Shown here piece after piece: positions 24,098 to 35,461 of a stretch of DNA of 64,000 nucleotides. Made by a program: the position numbers and the translations under genes. The notes beneath the pieces were generated by a model, which worked only from the letters and a program-made list of their open reading frames with translations, searched no databases and had not been told where the DNA came from. Source of the DNA: Henricia sp. BOLD:AAB3569. Taxonomy: Eukaryota > Echinodermata > Asteroidea > Spinulosida > Echinasteridae. The stretch spans positions 310,001 through 374,000 of the forward strand of contig JBBELK010000620.1 of the NCBI GenBank assembly GCA_037783545.1, read 5' to 3'. How positions within the stretch are numbered: position 1 is the stretch's first letter; each line of letters opens with the position of its first letter.

Positions 24098-27000
24098 ATG
24101 AGTGTTGTAGCACCAGGCACAGAGGCTACTGACATGACTGACGGCTTTGTCATACGGGCACGGGGACTTCCGTGGTCATGCACTGAAGACGACATTATCA
24201 AGTTCTTTGAAGGTACGCGCTAAATCCTTGGCTTTACTAAGGAAAAATGTACTAAGGAAAAACTTATAATTTTTTTGTGTTGTCCCATGGGTTTAGCGCA
24301 TGGGGTCTCAGAGGGTGTCCGTGCACAGTAATCTTTCCATAAGAAAATTTTCAAATTTTGTGAGGAAACAAATTTAGCCTGTCTCATATGTTTTGTACAC
24401 GAGGTCTGAAGCCCTGATCAACTACTCAATTCTTTCCCCATTGCCTTTTTAAAATTCTGGTCTGTTCTCATTGACAAAAATGACCCAATCTTTCCTGTTT
24501 TAAGGGCTTTATTTTCTCAATCTTTTATGATTTTGACTCTCAAGGTTCCAACATCGCCGGTGGTAAGGATGGCGTCCATTTCACATTCAACAAGCTTGGT
24601 CGACCCAGCGGGGAGTGCTTCGTCGAGTTTGAGACGGAGGAAGACATGGAACAAGCTCTGACACAACACAAGAAAGAAATTGGCTCAAGATACGTAGAAG
24701 GTGAGCTTATGCTGAACATGTCAAGTCCATTATATCTTCAAATTCTTTTTAGAAATTTGGTTCATCTAAAACCTGAGTAGGTAATACCACTGTGCCTTAT
24801 AGCAGAGGTCTTCAGTTCGAATTCCAATGGAGATTTTTCATGTACACCGTACTTGGTTATTTCTAAAGAGCTTTTCCAAATATGAGGACCAGTTTCAGAG
24901 ATCTGTTAACAGAAGTGGTGTACTTGAACATGCATATCAGCGTTTGCCCTTAACTTTTTTTCCAACTGGCCAACAGGGCCAGTTGGCTTAAGTCTTCACT
25001 GGCCCGTCAGCATTTCAAGTGGCCCGGTTCAAATTTTTGGTTGTTCTTTTTACACACAGTCGACCTTTAGTGTTTGCAATAACCACATTTGAGTGAATAA
25101 ATTAGGAAATGTTGGTAGTCATAGAGATCTCCCCAGTACAAGTTTTATTTCAACTGGACAGCCGGACCATTTGGGGAGGCTTTCCAGCTGGCCCGAGACG
25201 ATTTCAACTGTCATTTGGCCAACGGACCAGTGCTAATTCGAACGCTGCATATGGGTCTTTCTATAAATTAGGGGTCCAAAAGTGTGACATTTAGTGTCCC
25301 CCCGTTACACCTGGTGTGTTATTTTTTGTACAAAAATCATTAAAATGGCTTTTAAACCATTTTGTATGAATTGTACTGTATGTACTCACTCTTTGAGATG
25401 GAAAGAATTTAAAGAATGTGTCCTGAATTTACAAAAACAAGATGTAAAATGTAACGGGGGACACCAACATTGGATCCCTAATTTATAGAAAGACCCATAT
25501 CGTTGTAAACAAAGGCTAAATGCCTTTCCATGTGTTCAACGGTATTATATTGAAATGTTCTATTTATTTTAGTTGGTCAGTGTTTTCCCACTGCTAAATA
25601 TTTTGTCCGGGCGCGCTGAGCAGTGCTCTCGCGCAGTGAACACTGATTCGCCGCGTGAGGACGCTATTCAAAACAAATGCATGTAACTGCCATGACCATT
25701 ATCGACTGGATTGGGTCGTCGAAGCGATGGATATGCGTGGTAATTGAACGATAATGACACCAGTGGCGCTAGCGAATCATGTTCGATGACTACACCTAAT
25801 TATTTTTGTCTAGGCGGCAAATTTTTGTCCAGGCGCTAATGGTAACTCTTATGATTTGCAAACTGTTTATTTTACAGTGTTCCGTTCTAAGGTGGAGGAG
25901 CGCGAATGGGTCGTCAAGCGTAGCGGGGCCGCGTCCTTTGAGGACAATGAGGGTTGTATCCGCATGCGAGGCATTCCGTACGAGTGTTCCAAGGAAGAAG
26001 TACTACAGTTCTTTACCGGTACGTAGAATGACAATGCAATGGTGTTCATTGTTTTTGAATAACGCAAAATAATTATCATACGCCAGCAGCCGATTTCACG
26101 GAAAAATTCGTAGCTTGAGCAACTTTTGAAAATGGCATAAGCCCCATAGGCTTGCGTGTAATTATCACAGGAATGTTGCGCAGCTTACGCCATAAAAAGT
26201 TGCGCAAGCTGGCTTACTCAGTGCGTAAGGATTCATGAAATCGGCTGCTTATCTGCAAATGACCACGACTATTGTAGTGACTAAATAATATTATGCGCAT
26301 TCGAGTTTATCGAAGGTTTTCTTTGCATTTTGTGTATTTTGTATATATTCAGTCTTACCTGAATAAGAAATAAAACTATCACACAGGATGATGGCTTTCA
26401 GAAGAATATTCAATTTAATATAACAGATATTTTTACTAAATTGGAGCCAAAAGAAGAAAAAAAATCCTGTTTAATTTTTTAGGGAAATGACAAAAAACAC
26501 TTGACTTCATGTCTAGTGCTATTTCAGGAAATAGAACGGTTTAGGGGTTAGTGATTTACAGCAAATTGTGTTCCACTGACCTGTGTAAAGTTTCACACCA
26601 TATGTACCAGGAAAAAGCAAGGAAAATCGCTGTATATTAACTAAAATTTGTCACAAAACAACTATTGAAATGCCATGGATCTTGTAGGCCTGCTAATGAA
26701 TATATTTAACGCAGTTGACTGGTTGTGGACAAATATGGGTTTTTTTAAATAGACTGCAAGCAATGTTTTGCAGTGCATGTTCATGTTTAACTATTTCATT
26801 TTTAAATGTTTGTAAATTGTGTATATGGGCTTTAATATGAGTGTTTTCCTACACAAATGTTGTCGGCAGTATTGACCGAATGCCTACTGTCTTTTTTTCC
26901 TCCTTTTATCTCCCATATGGGTTCTTTATCGTCCCGATGACTTGGCGGGTGGTTTGTCCTACAACCCCTTCCTCCCTCCCCAACTTGGGTGGTTTTCGTC

Positions 27001-30000
27001 ACCCGGGTGGTAACGGGGGTCACCGTGGGGTTCGTCGGGGGTCGCCGTGGGGGTCAACGGGGGTTTGCCGCGGTGGTGGTTGGTTTCTACAGGGTTGGAG
27101 ATTGTGGCCAATGGGATTACACTTCCGACTGACCACGAGGGGCGGTGTACCGGGGATGCCTTTGTGCAATTTGCCACAAAGGATCTCGCAGAGGAGGCCT
27201 TGGCAAAGCACATGCATAAAATGGGTCACAGGTGGGACTGGAAATGGCGGTGGGGTAGCTACCGTTAAATGTTTTGTCTGTCTACATCAGGGTTCTCCAC
27301 AGTGGGTTTTACGCGGGGCGTTCTATCGCGTAACATTTTTTTTTTACTGCCTCATATTCGTCCTGCAACTCCCCATTTAAAATTTGCTTCTGGGTCGGAG
27401 AATCTTAGACTAAAATGACAAATCCCTGGCTCGGTCAGACAATTCACAAAAAAATTGAAACTATCACAAACCGAACTCCCTCCCTTAAAAACTCCACACT
27501 ATGTATGCATGCACACACGTAGCCATTGGTCAACATGTCAGAATTGTAGAAAACGCGGAAACCATTTACATGTACATTGGGGATTTTTTTAAGAGGACAA
27601 TTAACGCTGGTCGTCATGGTTTCAAGACATCCTGTCCGAAAAAGGCCTTCGACTAATCTTTCCTGACAGCGTGGAGAACCCTGCTGGTCTATTTTTAAGC
27701 AATGTTTGAAATTAAAGTTTTAATCAAAAAGTAAGTAAAATCAAACACATTTTTGAGGGCAGTTTTTTATGTTTAAATAAATAATGAACTAAGTTAAGAA
27801 AAGCTGGTGAAGTTTGTGTAATCTATGTGCTTGCATGAATTGAATTCTGCCAGTTAATGCCTACTTTTGTTGTTGCACTTTCTAGATATGTAGAGATTTT
27901 CCGGAGTAACGTGGAAGAGATTCGACGTGCGTCAAATGCCAACAAGTTTGCACGTTCATTTCCAAGACCCGGGCCGTACGATCGCTACGGAGCCGGGGGA
28001 ATGTTTGGCGGCCGTGGAAGAGGGCCCTCCAGCTCTGGCTTCGAACGTCGTTACAGATTTGACGGTAAGTGCATGGTGGTCTAGTGGATAGCGTGTCAGA
28101 CTTTCAGGCGATAGGTCCATGGTTCAAATCCTGGTCACTGCTATCGCGTTGCGTCCTTAAACAAGACACTTCACTCCACATTGTCTCCCTCCACCCAGGT
28201 GTTTAAATGGGTACTGCGATGGACTGGCATCCCATCCAGGAGTAGCAATGCTCTTAGTCACTCAATGCCACAGAAACCGGGGATGAGTACTGGCCGTATG
28301 AGCCAGCGTTGGCTCGTAAACGATTTACCTACGTGTAATCTGATTGATTGGTCTTCAAAGCGTGACTTTCATTGCCGTGGTCAAGGCCATTACAAAGACA
28401 GAAATCGCAAATCCTATGTCCACAATGAGTCTGGCCAGAATAAGGTTCCATTGTATCATTTAAAAAACGAAATTTTACAAATTTCTGAACCATTAATGGC
28501 TTTACTACATTTTTTTAAAAAATTGATAAACTAGGCTGCTAAAATTTCAGCAACATAGATGCAGCAATGTTTCAGAAAATGTTCAAAATTCTCGTTTGTC
28601 AAAAAAATGTACAATTTTGGACTGAAACGAATTCAATTACATTCAAAGCTTTGAGTAAATTTTCCCTGTCAACTCATGAATTTTGGGTCGTTGCACAATG
28701 ATACAATGGGCCTTCAGCATGTCCAAAAATGCCCATGTTTCAGTTCTCGTAAATAACTTGTGGCATGAGTATGACCCGTCAACTCTTAAAGTACTCAATG
28801 TTGTGATGGACTTGTGATGGCCTTGATTACCATTTGGTCCCAAGATGTTAAAATGTTAAGCTGTTCAAAATGTACAAACATTAACCCTTGCTCTCTGAAG
28901 GTGCTTCAATGCGGACCCGCTACCAAAGTCTTCCAAATTCTGTGGCTGGAGTGTCAAAGGTCGATCTTAAAAACAAGTTACTTTTGGGGGTCTTGAAATG
29001 TGAACTTGGTCTAGTTTTCGGAGACTTTAAATTTTGTTCCAAAAGTAAGATTATCCAATAAGATTGAGGGTCCTTGGAATATTTACTAGAGCAAGGGTTA
29101 AGCATAGATTGCACCTTCCAAGTGTAGTTCTAAATCGTCCTTTATTATACTTGACCTGATATCTGCAGGCTTTGGGGGAGGGTACGAAGATAACCCCTAC
29201 GGAATGGACAACTTTGGTTTTGGGGGCGCCAGCGGTGGCTTCGGTATGGGAGGAATGGTGGGACGACGGGGCGGCCGCGGTGGGATGCGAGGCACGGGAG
29301 TGCGCGGTGAGTTCACAAATGCAACCAAAAAATCCACAACATTCAAAAAGTTGAGAATACAATTCCCTGCGTTGCAGTAAAACTCACTGAGCATAGATCT
29401 TTGTATAAGTAGTTTTTCTAAGTCCAAACAATGTGACATTTAGTGAATATACAGACCATGTTTGGACCGGAAGAAGAGATAAAGGCTATAAAATAAGGTA
29501 TCATTATGGTATTTTAACTAGAAATTGACCGGAACTTGGCTGGGATTTGAGATAAATAGGATGAGGCTATAGGATAAAGTATCATGGGAATTTGACTGGG
29601 ATTTGAGATAATTTGGAGAATGATAATAATAATAATAATAATAGTGAGATTTGTAAAGCGCACATATCCACCCTGCAGGGTGCTCATGGCGCTGTAAACA
29701 AGGCATTAAAAGGTTCTTTGCATCAGCAGCAGAGCAGGGGTAAATGTTTGGAACGACGCAATAAAGACGCTTAGATTGTCATGTCAACTATGTGGACTGA
29801 GGCATGATGATGTCATGTGGCTTTCCACATATGTCACATCGTCTCTCTCGTCCACTGCTAGAATCAAAAACGCAGTGACTATGGTTTTGGCGTTCTCTTT
29901 CATACCTGAACATGACGTCATCATGTCTCAGTCGACGTAGTCGACATGACAGTCTAAAAATCCTTGTTGATCTTTCTCAAATGACGTCACTTCCAGTTCC

Positions 30001-33000
30001 TACAGATTACCACGTTCATCAGGATCTTAAGCGTACATTTTTGTGACGCGCATTGGCTGCGCCGTATTTCCTACAACTTTCGAGCAAAATATTCGCGTGT
30101 TTGGAAAATGTTTCCATGATGTGCGACACGTGCTTGATGGCGTTAAATACGCAGTTGTATTTTTCCTACAAAGATGGTGTCTTTGAAAGTGGTCAGTTAT
30201 CTCGCACATTCCAACAAAACAGTGTTTAAATTGTCAACTAGGGTTGTAGCCGAGTCATCACAAGTCCTCACAAGCCTACCACAAGTCATTCTTTTGTGCG
30301 TGTTCATCCTTTGTTTCTTGTTACTAGACTTGTGACGGACTTGTGCGAGACTCTGAACCTGCGATAGACTTGTGATGGACTCGACTACAACCCTGTTGTC
30401 AACCATGTGAACATTTCTTCTTGTTCTAGGAGGATTTGGCCGAGGTGGTAGCGGGGGAAGTGGGGGTTACGGTGGTTACGGTGGCGGCAGCGGCAGTGGC
30501 GGCTTCGGGGGTCCGGGAGGTGATACCACAGGCTCAACCTTCGTCAGCCAGACTGGGCATTCTATACATATGAGAGGTCTGCCTTTCAGTGCTACCGAGG
30601 ACCAAATTACAGAGGTTAGAATGTAGTTCTTCTCAAGTTAAAGGAGCGTGTCCAGATTTTTCCAGATTTCATTTTCGTTTTCGTTTTAACCTAAGAATCA
30701 TACAGAATACCTCTTCAAAATACTATCCATGGGAAGAAAACAGAATTACTGCACTGCTTTATGGAACCAGATAAATTAGTTTACAAAACATTGGTGTTTT
30801 TGTTGAAAAAATCCTTGAAAATATACGGATTTGAGAATGCGAAATTTCATAATGGTAATGAGAAAAATATGACATGATATGGGAAAAATGGAGAGTTAAA
30901 AATGTGATCTAGACACGCTCCTTTAAGCTTATTGGATTTTTTTTCTTTCACATTTAGTCTACTAAGTGGAATTCTGTCGCTTTTTTCCCACGGCACCTTG
31001 CTAAATTCTGATCTCATGTTGCCCTCAGTATCTTAAACGACAGACTGCTGTAACGACAGACCCTAGTCTGCTGTAAATTTTCATTTTTTGCTTCAGTCAT
31101 AAACTAGGTTAAAGAAGCATGTGCAATAAATTATTTTTTGTTCCTTTCAAATTTTGAGAAGCCTAACCCTCGGGTATTTTTTACCCCAGGATGCACCCTC
31201 AGTTTTCCAAAATCATCAAAAATTCTGTCCTCTTCAAATGATGGGTTTGCCTGAAAATCTGAAATACTAAACCATATTTGCTTTTAAAAATGCGTTCTTT
31301 TTCAACCTAGAAGGATTCTGTACATTTGATAAAAACGTTGCCGTTAAAACTTGAGCAAATTTTCGGATTTCCTGACGTTTTTTTTCTTCTTTTTTCCGGC
31401 TTTGTCACACAGTGGTTTAAGAAGAAAGCTGCACCATGTCGCGTCGTTATCAAGTTCAACAACAAAGGCCAGCCGTCGGGCGAAGCGGACGTGGACTTCA
31501 TCCGGCACAGCGACGCCGTATTGGGCATGGGCAAGAATAAAGACCACATGTTGCATCGCTACATCGAGTTGTTTCTCAACTCGGACGCTGATGATAATGA
31601 TGGGGGTTATGGGGACATGGGTGGCGGAATGTCCGGCGGAATGGGTGGAGGCATGGGAGGCAAGTAGCACAGTATCTAATTTTTTCGTCAAAATGACGCC
31701 GTTAAAATTAGAGAAATTGTTTCATTCAACAAAGAAGCATTCATTCACTAATAAAGATCAAGCAAAATCGAATGAAAAGCAGTATTGATAACGTCCACAG
31801 ACGCCATCTTCGTAGGAAAAAATGCTACTGCGTATTAAACGCTATGAAGTATGCGCACGCACACGCTGAAACATGTTCCAAACACGCGCGCGTGTTGATC
31901 GAAATTTGTTCGAAATACGGCGCAACCGATGCGCGTCACAAAAAAATACGCTCAAAATCATGATGCACCTGGCAATTTGTAGGAAGTGACGTCATTTGAA
32001 CGTGATCAATTGTTAACATTAGACAACCGATAACGAAGATCAAATTAAACTATGCAACACTACAATGGATAACAACATCACAATATCTTCATTGAAAATA
32101 TCTTCATCGAATCATCTTCCAGTTTAGAATAATTTCTCTGATGTGAACACGACCCATGTCTGTGGTTTTGGTTCAACAAGATCAGGTGCCAATTTCATGG
32201 AGCTGTTTAGCAGCCGATTTTGTGCTAACAGAGGCTCCGGTTATTTCATGGAGACCATAACCTTAAGCACTGCAAAATGTTTGCTAGCTTCAGAGGCAAA
32301 ATTTGCTAAACACTGGTGACACAATAATGCCAGTTTCCAAGCACGCACATGTTCAATCATGTCGTGGCCGTGGCCTTAATGTTAGCACAACTTTTCTGCT
32401 ACAGTAAGCACACGTTTTCAGTTAGTGCTTGAGCAGCGCCATAAAAAAATTGATCCCAGCTGTAACCCCAAAATCTTACATTCAAATTTAAAGTAAATCA
32501 CCAGCAATTGCTAACGGTCAAAATTTGCAACCATTTTCTCATTGAGTAGACCTTTACTGCATTTGTTTAAGATATATTTACATGTCTGTAACTCTTCCAT
32601 AGGCGGCGGCGGCGGCGGTGGTGGTGGGTTTGGAGGTCAAGGGTCAGGCAGTCAGGGTGGTGGGTATGGAGGTCAAGGCAACAACTTCGGTAGTCAGTCT
32701 AGTGGCATGCGGTCTGGTGGTGGCTATACCAGCTTTGAGGGCCAGGGAAGTGGTGGATACCAGGGTGAGTCTTGACGTCCCATCCAAAGGATGGAGCATG
32801 TCGGGTTCAACACATGGATTAATAATAATAATTGCACATTTATAATATTGCGCACATATCCATCCTCGGAATGCTTAAGGCGCTGTCACACTATTACCCC
32901 TGGTCATTGGGCTCAGTAATATCGTTTCTTAATCCTTCTCAACTCCCTGGGGAGTATGCAGTCCCGTACAGCTTACGCGCACAGGGACTTGTCAAACACA

Positions 33001-34050
33001 TCAGCTTTCACTACCCTCGCAGGTACCCTCTTACTCCTGGGAGAAGAGAGGCAATTGATGCAGGGATGCTAGTCTTCCGGCAATAGCTGGAATTCCGGCT
33101 TTTTCTTATTTTGGAAAAAGAAATCCGGCAAAGCCTTTTTTCCAGGCTGGAAAAGTAAACGGCTGGAAATATAAGGAGAATATATTTCCAAATCTTCAAG
33201 TCCAAAACAAACGTGGAAAATTATCTCACTTAATGATCAACGATGTCCGGATTTGCCTATGTCATGTATGTACAGCCTGTGTACATGATTTGCACACATG
33301 CAGTTTGTCTGTATCCCGGCCATAATCATTCACAGCTAAAGTACCACGAAACCAGACTATTGATCAGAAGTACATAGACTCGATAGAGGGCGCTGTATCC
33401 ATACAACAGTCATCACTGACATATCCATTGCATTGCACACTGTCGATGTTCATACAATGTGTACAGTATATACTGTACATGTGCACACATACATGCCCAA
33501 GGACGCATACACCACGGATATGGGCAGACTCGGATTGGTTTACTCCACATGGTGCATGCTACATGGTCTTATCCCCTTGGCCAGTATTTTAAATCATAAT
33601 GATTGGTTTTTGATTTATTTTTTATGATTTGGGTCTTGCTATGCGTCCGTGTTTTGTTACGTTGGGTATCCCTCCCCGCGTTTGTTGCGATGGAAACTGG
33701 GCTTTACGCATTTCCGCGCTATACGCGCATTTGAGTTTATCGAAGGTTTTCTTTGCTTTGTGTGTATTTTGTTAATATTCAGTCTTACCTGACGAGTAGC
33801 GGGTTACGCTCGAAAATTTGTAAGAAATAAAACTATCACACAGGATGATGGCTTTCAGAAGAATATTCAATTTATCTGGAGAAACCCGTGTCGGGTCAAA
33901 AACATTAAGAATGTCAAAATGATTATGATATAGTTATTTTGATATTGATTTTGATTTTTGATCTCAGGAAGCCAAGGAGGAGGCGGAGGAGGAGGAGGTA
34001 GTGGTTTCTACTCTGGTGGTGTCAGCGGAGGTTTCAACCAAGGCTTCTAA
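24098..34050 (+). CDS. hnrnph: hnRNP H/F-like RNA-binding protein (10 coding exons)
   Basis: This predicts a nuclear RNA-binding protein of 514 residues. Coding exons: 24098-24212, 24545-24700, 25878-26018, 27093-27231, 27886-28064, 29169-29306, 30430-30614, 31413-31659, 32603-32764, 33968-34050; all phases agree. Three quasi-RRMs lie at about 17-95 ([15 protein letters not shown]), 117-193 ([15 protein letters not shown], then [11 protein letters not shown]) and 333-408 ([15 protein letters not shown]). The RGLP/RGIP motifs and GHRYVEIF/HRYIELF endings mark the hnRNP H/F family, which binds G-tracts and controls splicing and polyadenylation. Gly-rich linkers with RGG-type segments separate RRM2 and RRM3, and a Gly/Gln/Ser-rich tail ends SGGFNQGF. 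The tail is longer than in vertebrate family members. Intron 8 has a GC donor that overlaps an in-frame stop, giving a possible 435-residue form. G-tracts flank exon 4. The start codon is the first ATG after a likely 5' UTR acceptor. Family assignment is very secure. Confidence 0.95.
24784..24850 (+). mobile_element. Possible SINE fragment with box B
   Basis: A short tRNA-like piece contains GCAGAGGTCTTCAGTTCGAATTCC, seen as GCAGAGGTCTTCAG followed by TTCGAATTCC. It lies in hnRNP intron 2. Box A is weak. Confidence 0.3.
26084..26250. mobile_element. MITE with CAGCAGCCGATTTCAC ends, copy 1
   Basis: The left CAGCAGCCGATTTCACG and right CATGAAATCGGCTGCT are inverted. The inside has GCGCAAGCT and AAGTTGCGCA words. 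A more perfect relative is at 42731-42852 and a diverged one near 40016-40145. Confidence 0.7.
26290..26412 (+). repeat. Duplicated segment, copy 1, hnRNP intron 3
   Basis: GAGTTTATCGAAGGTTTTCT through ACACAGGATGATGGCTTTCA matches 33726-33876 in intron 9 of the same gene. The second copy has an extra stretch of about 28 bp (GACGAGTAGCGGGTTACGCT) in the middle. Confidence 0.85.
26986..27063 (+). promoter_or_regulatory. G-tract array at 3' splice site of hnRNP exon 4
   Basis: Seven runs of 3-5 G lie at 26986, 27005, 27015, 27027, 27037, 27049 and 27059, ending 30 bp before exon 4. The last five (4-5 G each) are spaced by about 10-12 bp. The downstream donor is also G-rich (GTGGGACTGG then GGCGGTGGGG). 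The hnRNP H/F family binds GGG runs, so this is a candidate site for the gene's own product. It could also fold as a G-quadruplex. Its function is inferred. Confidence 0.6.
28071..28335 (+). mobile_element. tRNA-derived SINE abutting hnRNP exon 5 donor
   Basis: The head GGTGGTCTAGTGGATAGCGT and box B GGTTCAAATCC are followed by TGCGTCCTTAAACAAGACAC and CTCCACCCAGGTGTTTAAAT. It is the same family as 6448-6750. It begins about six bases into intron 5, immediately after GTAAGT. Confidence 0.8.
29619..29720 (+). repeat. AAT microsatellite plus dispersed repeat end
   Basis: AATAATAATAATAATAATAA is followed by a word GTAAAGCGCACATATCCACC that recurs, diverged, at about 32845-32875 next to another short AAT run. 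It is probably the end of a dispersed retroelement. Confidence 0.55.
29966..30205. mobile_element. TGATCACGTTCA-type MITE, copy 1 of 3 (diverged)
   Basis: It shares AAATGACGTCACTTCC, GTGACGCGCAT, GCGCCGTATTTC, GTGTTTGGAA and AAATACGCAGT in order with 49685-49914, and the reverse complement with 31783-32013. Confidence 0.7.
30638..30930. mobile_element. TTAA element, AGGAGCGTG family, copy 1
   Basis: The termini TTAAAGGAGCGTGTCCAGAT and ATCTAGACACGCTCCTTTAA are inverted. It lies in hnRNP intron 7, starting about 24 bp past the donor. An opposite-oriented relative is at 38380-38702. A shared internal word is CCATGGGAAGAAAACAG. Confidence 0.8.
31660..32602 (+). other. GC-AG intron 8 of the hnRNP gene with overlapping stop
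   Basis: Exon 8 ends GGGAG and the intron starts GCAAGTAG, the classic strong GC-donor context (AG|GCAAGT). The acceptor is CTTCCATAG at 32602. If the intron is kept, translation stops at TAG 31665-31667 after Gly-Lys. If it is spliced, the Gly-rich tail is added in frame. No GT donor nearby gives the same frame. Confidence 0.8.
31783..32013 (-). mobile_element. TGATCACGTTCA-type MITE, copy 2 of 3
   Basis: It is the reverse-orientation copy, ending TTTGAACGTGATCAATTG. It holds AAACACGCGCGCGTGTTGAT and GGAAGTGACGTCATTTGAAC. It lies in the GC-AG intron 8 of the hnRNP gene. Confidence 0.8.
33726..33876 (+). repeat. Duplicated segment, copy 2, hnRNP intron 9
   Basis: This is the partner of 26290-26412, about 90 per cent alike outside the extra central stretch. 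It ends about 90 bp before exon 10. Confidence 0.85.
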
Positions 34051-35006
34051 AGACATGTCAAACGTGCTTCAGATTCATCAGATATGGAGTGTTCCAGAAA
34101 ACGAAACCAGTCATTTACCCTGCTGAAAAATTGCTCCTAGATTTTTTTAGTTATGCATATTTGGATCCTGCTTGTGAGCCAGAAAATGTAAATTTTGTTA
34201 TTCAGCGAATGTTGTCGAGAAGTTGGGGAACCAGACACACTGGTAGCCGTGTATGTGCTACTGCATTGTGGTTCACTGGTTCTCCCCAATACATGTATTT
34301 TTTATTCATATGCAATCTCTTGGGCGGAGATAAATTCTTTTTTAATCCCCCATTACATGTACATGTCGTTGTGTTCAGTTTATTTGGTTTTATCAGATAT
34401 CGAGAAAGTTAATGTAGTTGAATAATGTACAGTTAATTCTTCTGATAAATTTGCGTATGAATAATTCTTTTCGGAGTTAGGTGGATTCATACCGAGCCTT
34501 TTTGCGCGTAAATACAACGCACATCGCTTTGAGAAAAAGCGGTGTCATTTGAGTGCGTCATTTCACTCCAAATCTCCTTCACACCGCTTTTTTTTCTTCA
34601 GAGCAATTCGCGTCAAATTTATGCAGGGAAAAGCCTCGGTGTAAATTTACACGCGAAAAGATTTGGTGTCAATTCACCCTTACCCTCTGTTTCAGTGTTG
34701 TAGTCGAGTCACCAATATTGATTCCGAGTCACGTATAGTCTCACATATGTGAAATGATGACGTGCTCGTGTGCTTGCCGGCCTGGTGGGGCAGTGTTACA
34801 TATTCAAGCGTCGTACTGTTTTTCCCAAGAATTCTGCATTCGGCTCATGAATTATTTCTTTTTTCTTTTTTTTTGGAAATATCGTGAGTCACGAGTCACC
34901 ATGGTCCGGTCGAGTCCGAGTCATTTTCCAATGTGAATTGAGTCTGAGTCACGAAAATTGTGACTCGAGTCGATCTTGAGTACAACACTGCTCTGTTCTT
35001 TTGATA

Positions 35007-35012
35007 AATAAA
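35007..35012 (+). terminator. Polyadenylation signal, hnRNP gene (proximal)
   Basis: AATAAA is followed about 20 bp later by the GT-rich stretch AATGTGTGTGTTTATT. It lies about 960 bp after the stop codon. This is good context for a real cleavage site. Confidence 0.7.
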
Positions 35013-35455
35013 CTGTTCAGCCTGTTAGCAATGTGTGTGTTTATTGGTACATGTATCCAGTCTTATCCACAGTTGTTTGGATATAAATAATATACTAGTA
35101 CATTTAATTCCCAATTTTTACACCCAAAACACTAAGACAGGTGATGGGTAGGAATAGATAAATGTCGGTAATCGCGCACATTGCGGAACAATTTGTTTAT
35201 CTAAAGGAATGGGTAGCATTACAACAGCGAGTTGACACATGCATGTGACTTCAAAAAGGATTCAAGTTACAATTTCTGTACATGTTTATTCCAGATTTTA
35301 AAAGTTAACATGGGATAAATAGTGGGATTGCTGTGTTGTCAAACGAGGCATAATACGATCAGCGTATATGATTTATTAAAGAAAAAATTAATGCCATAAA
35401 GTACAGGCATTTATTGCAAGAATATCCATGCAGCTTGTTTTCTGTTGTCTTTAAT

Positions 35456-35461
35456 AATAAA
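35456..35461 (+). terminator. Polyadenylation signal, hnRNP gene (distal)
   Basis: AATAAA is followed by a T/GT-rich stretch (TTTCTTATTGTACATTTGTA). It could be an alternative end of the same 3' UTR. Confidence 0.5.

Larger units (their letters stand above)
24212..33967 (+). other. Repeat content of hnRNP introns
   Basis: The introns hold a MITE at 26084-26250, a duplicated segment (26290-26412 and 33726-33876), a SINE from 28071, an AAT microsatellite at 29619-29641 followed by a repeat end, MITE-family copies at 29966-30205 and 31783-32013, and a TTAA element at 30638-30930. No other coding exon is supported in them. The region 32186-32455 resembles the element at 45927-46202 (GCCAATTTCATGGAGCTG). 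Confidence 0.55.

Noticed and set aside
26841..27380. 179-codon frame over the G-rich region
   Set aside because: It is out of phase with the hnRNP exon at 27093-27231, which has clear splice sites and RRM2 homology; the G-rich part is intron.
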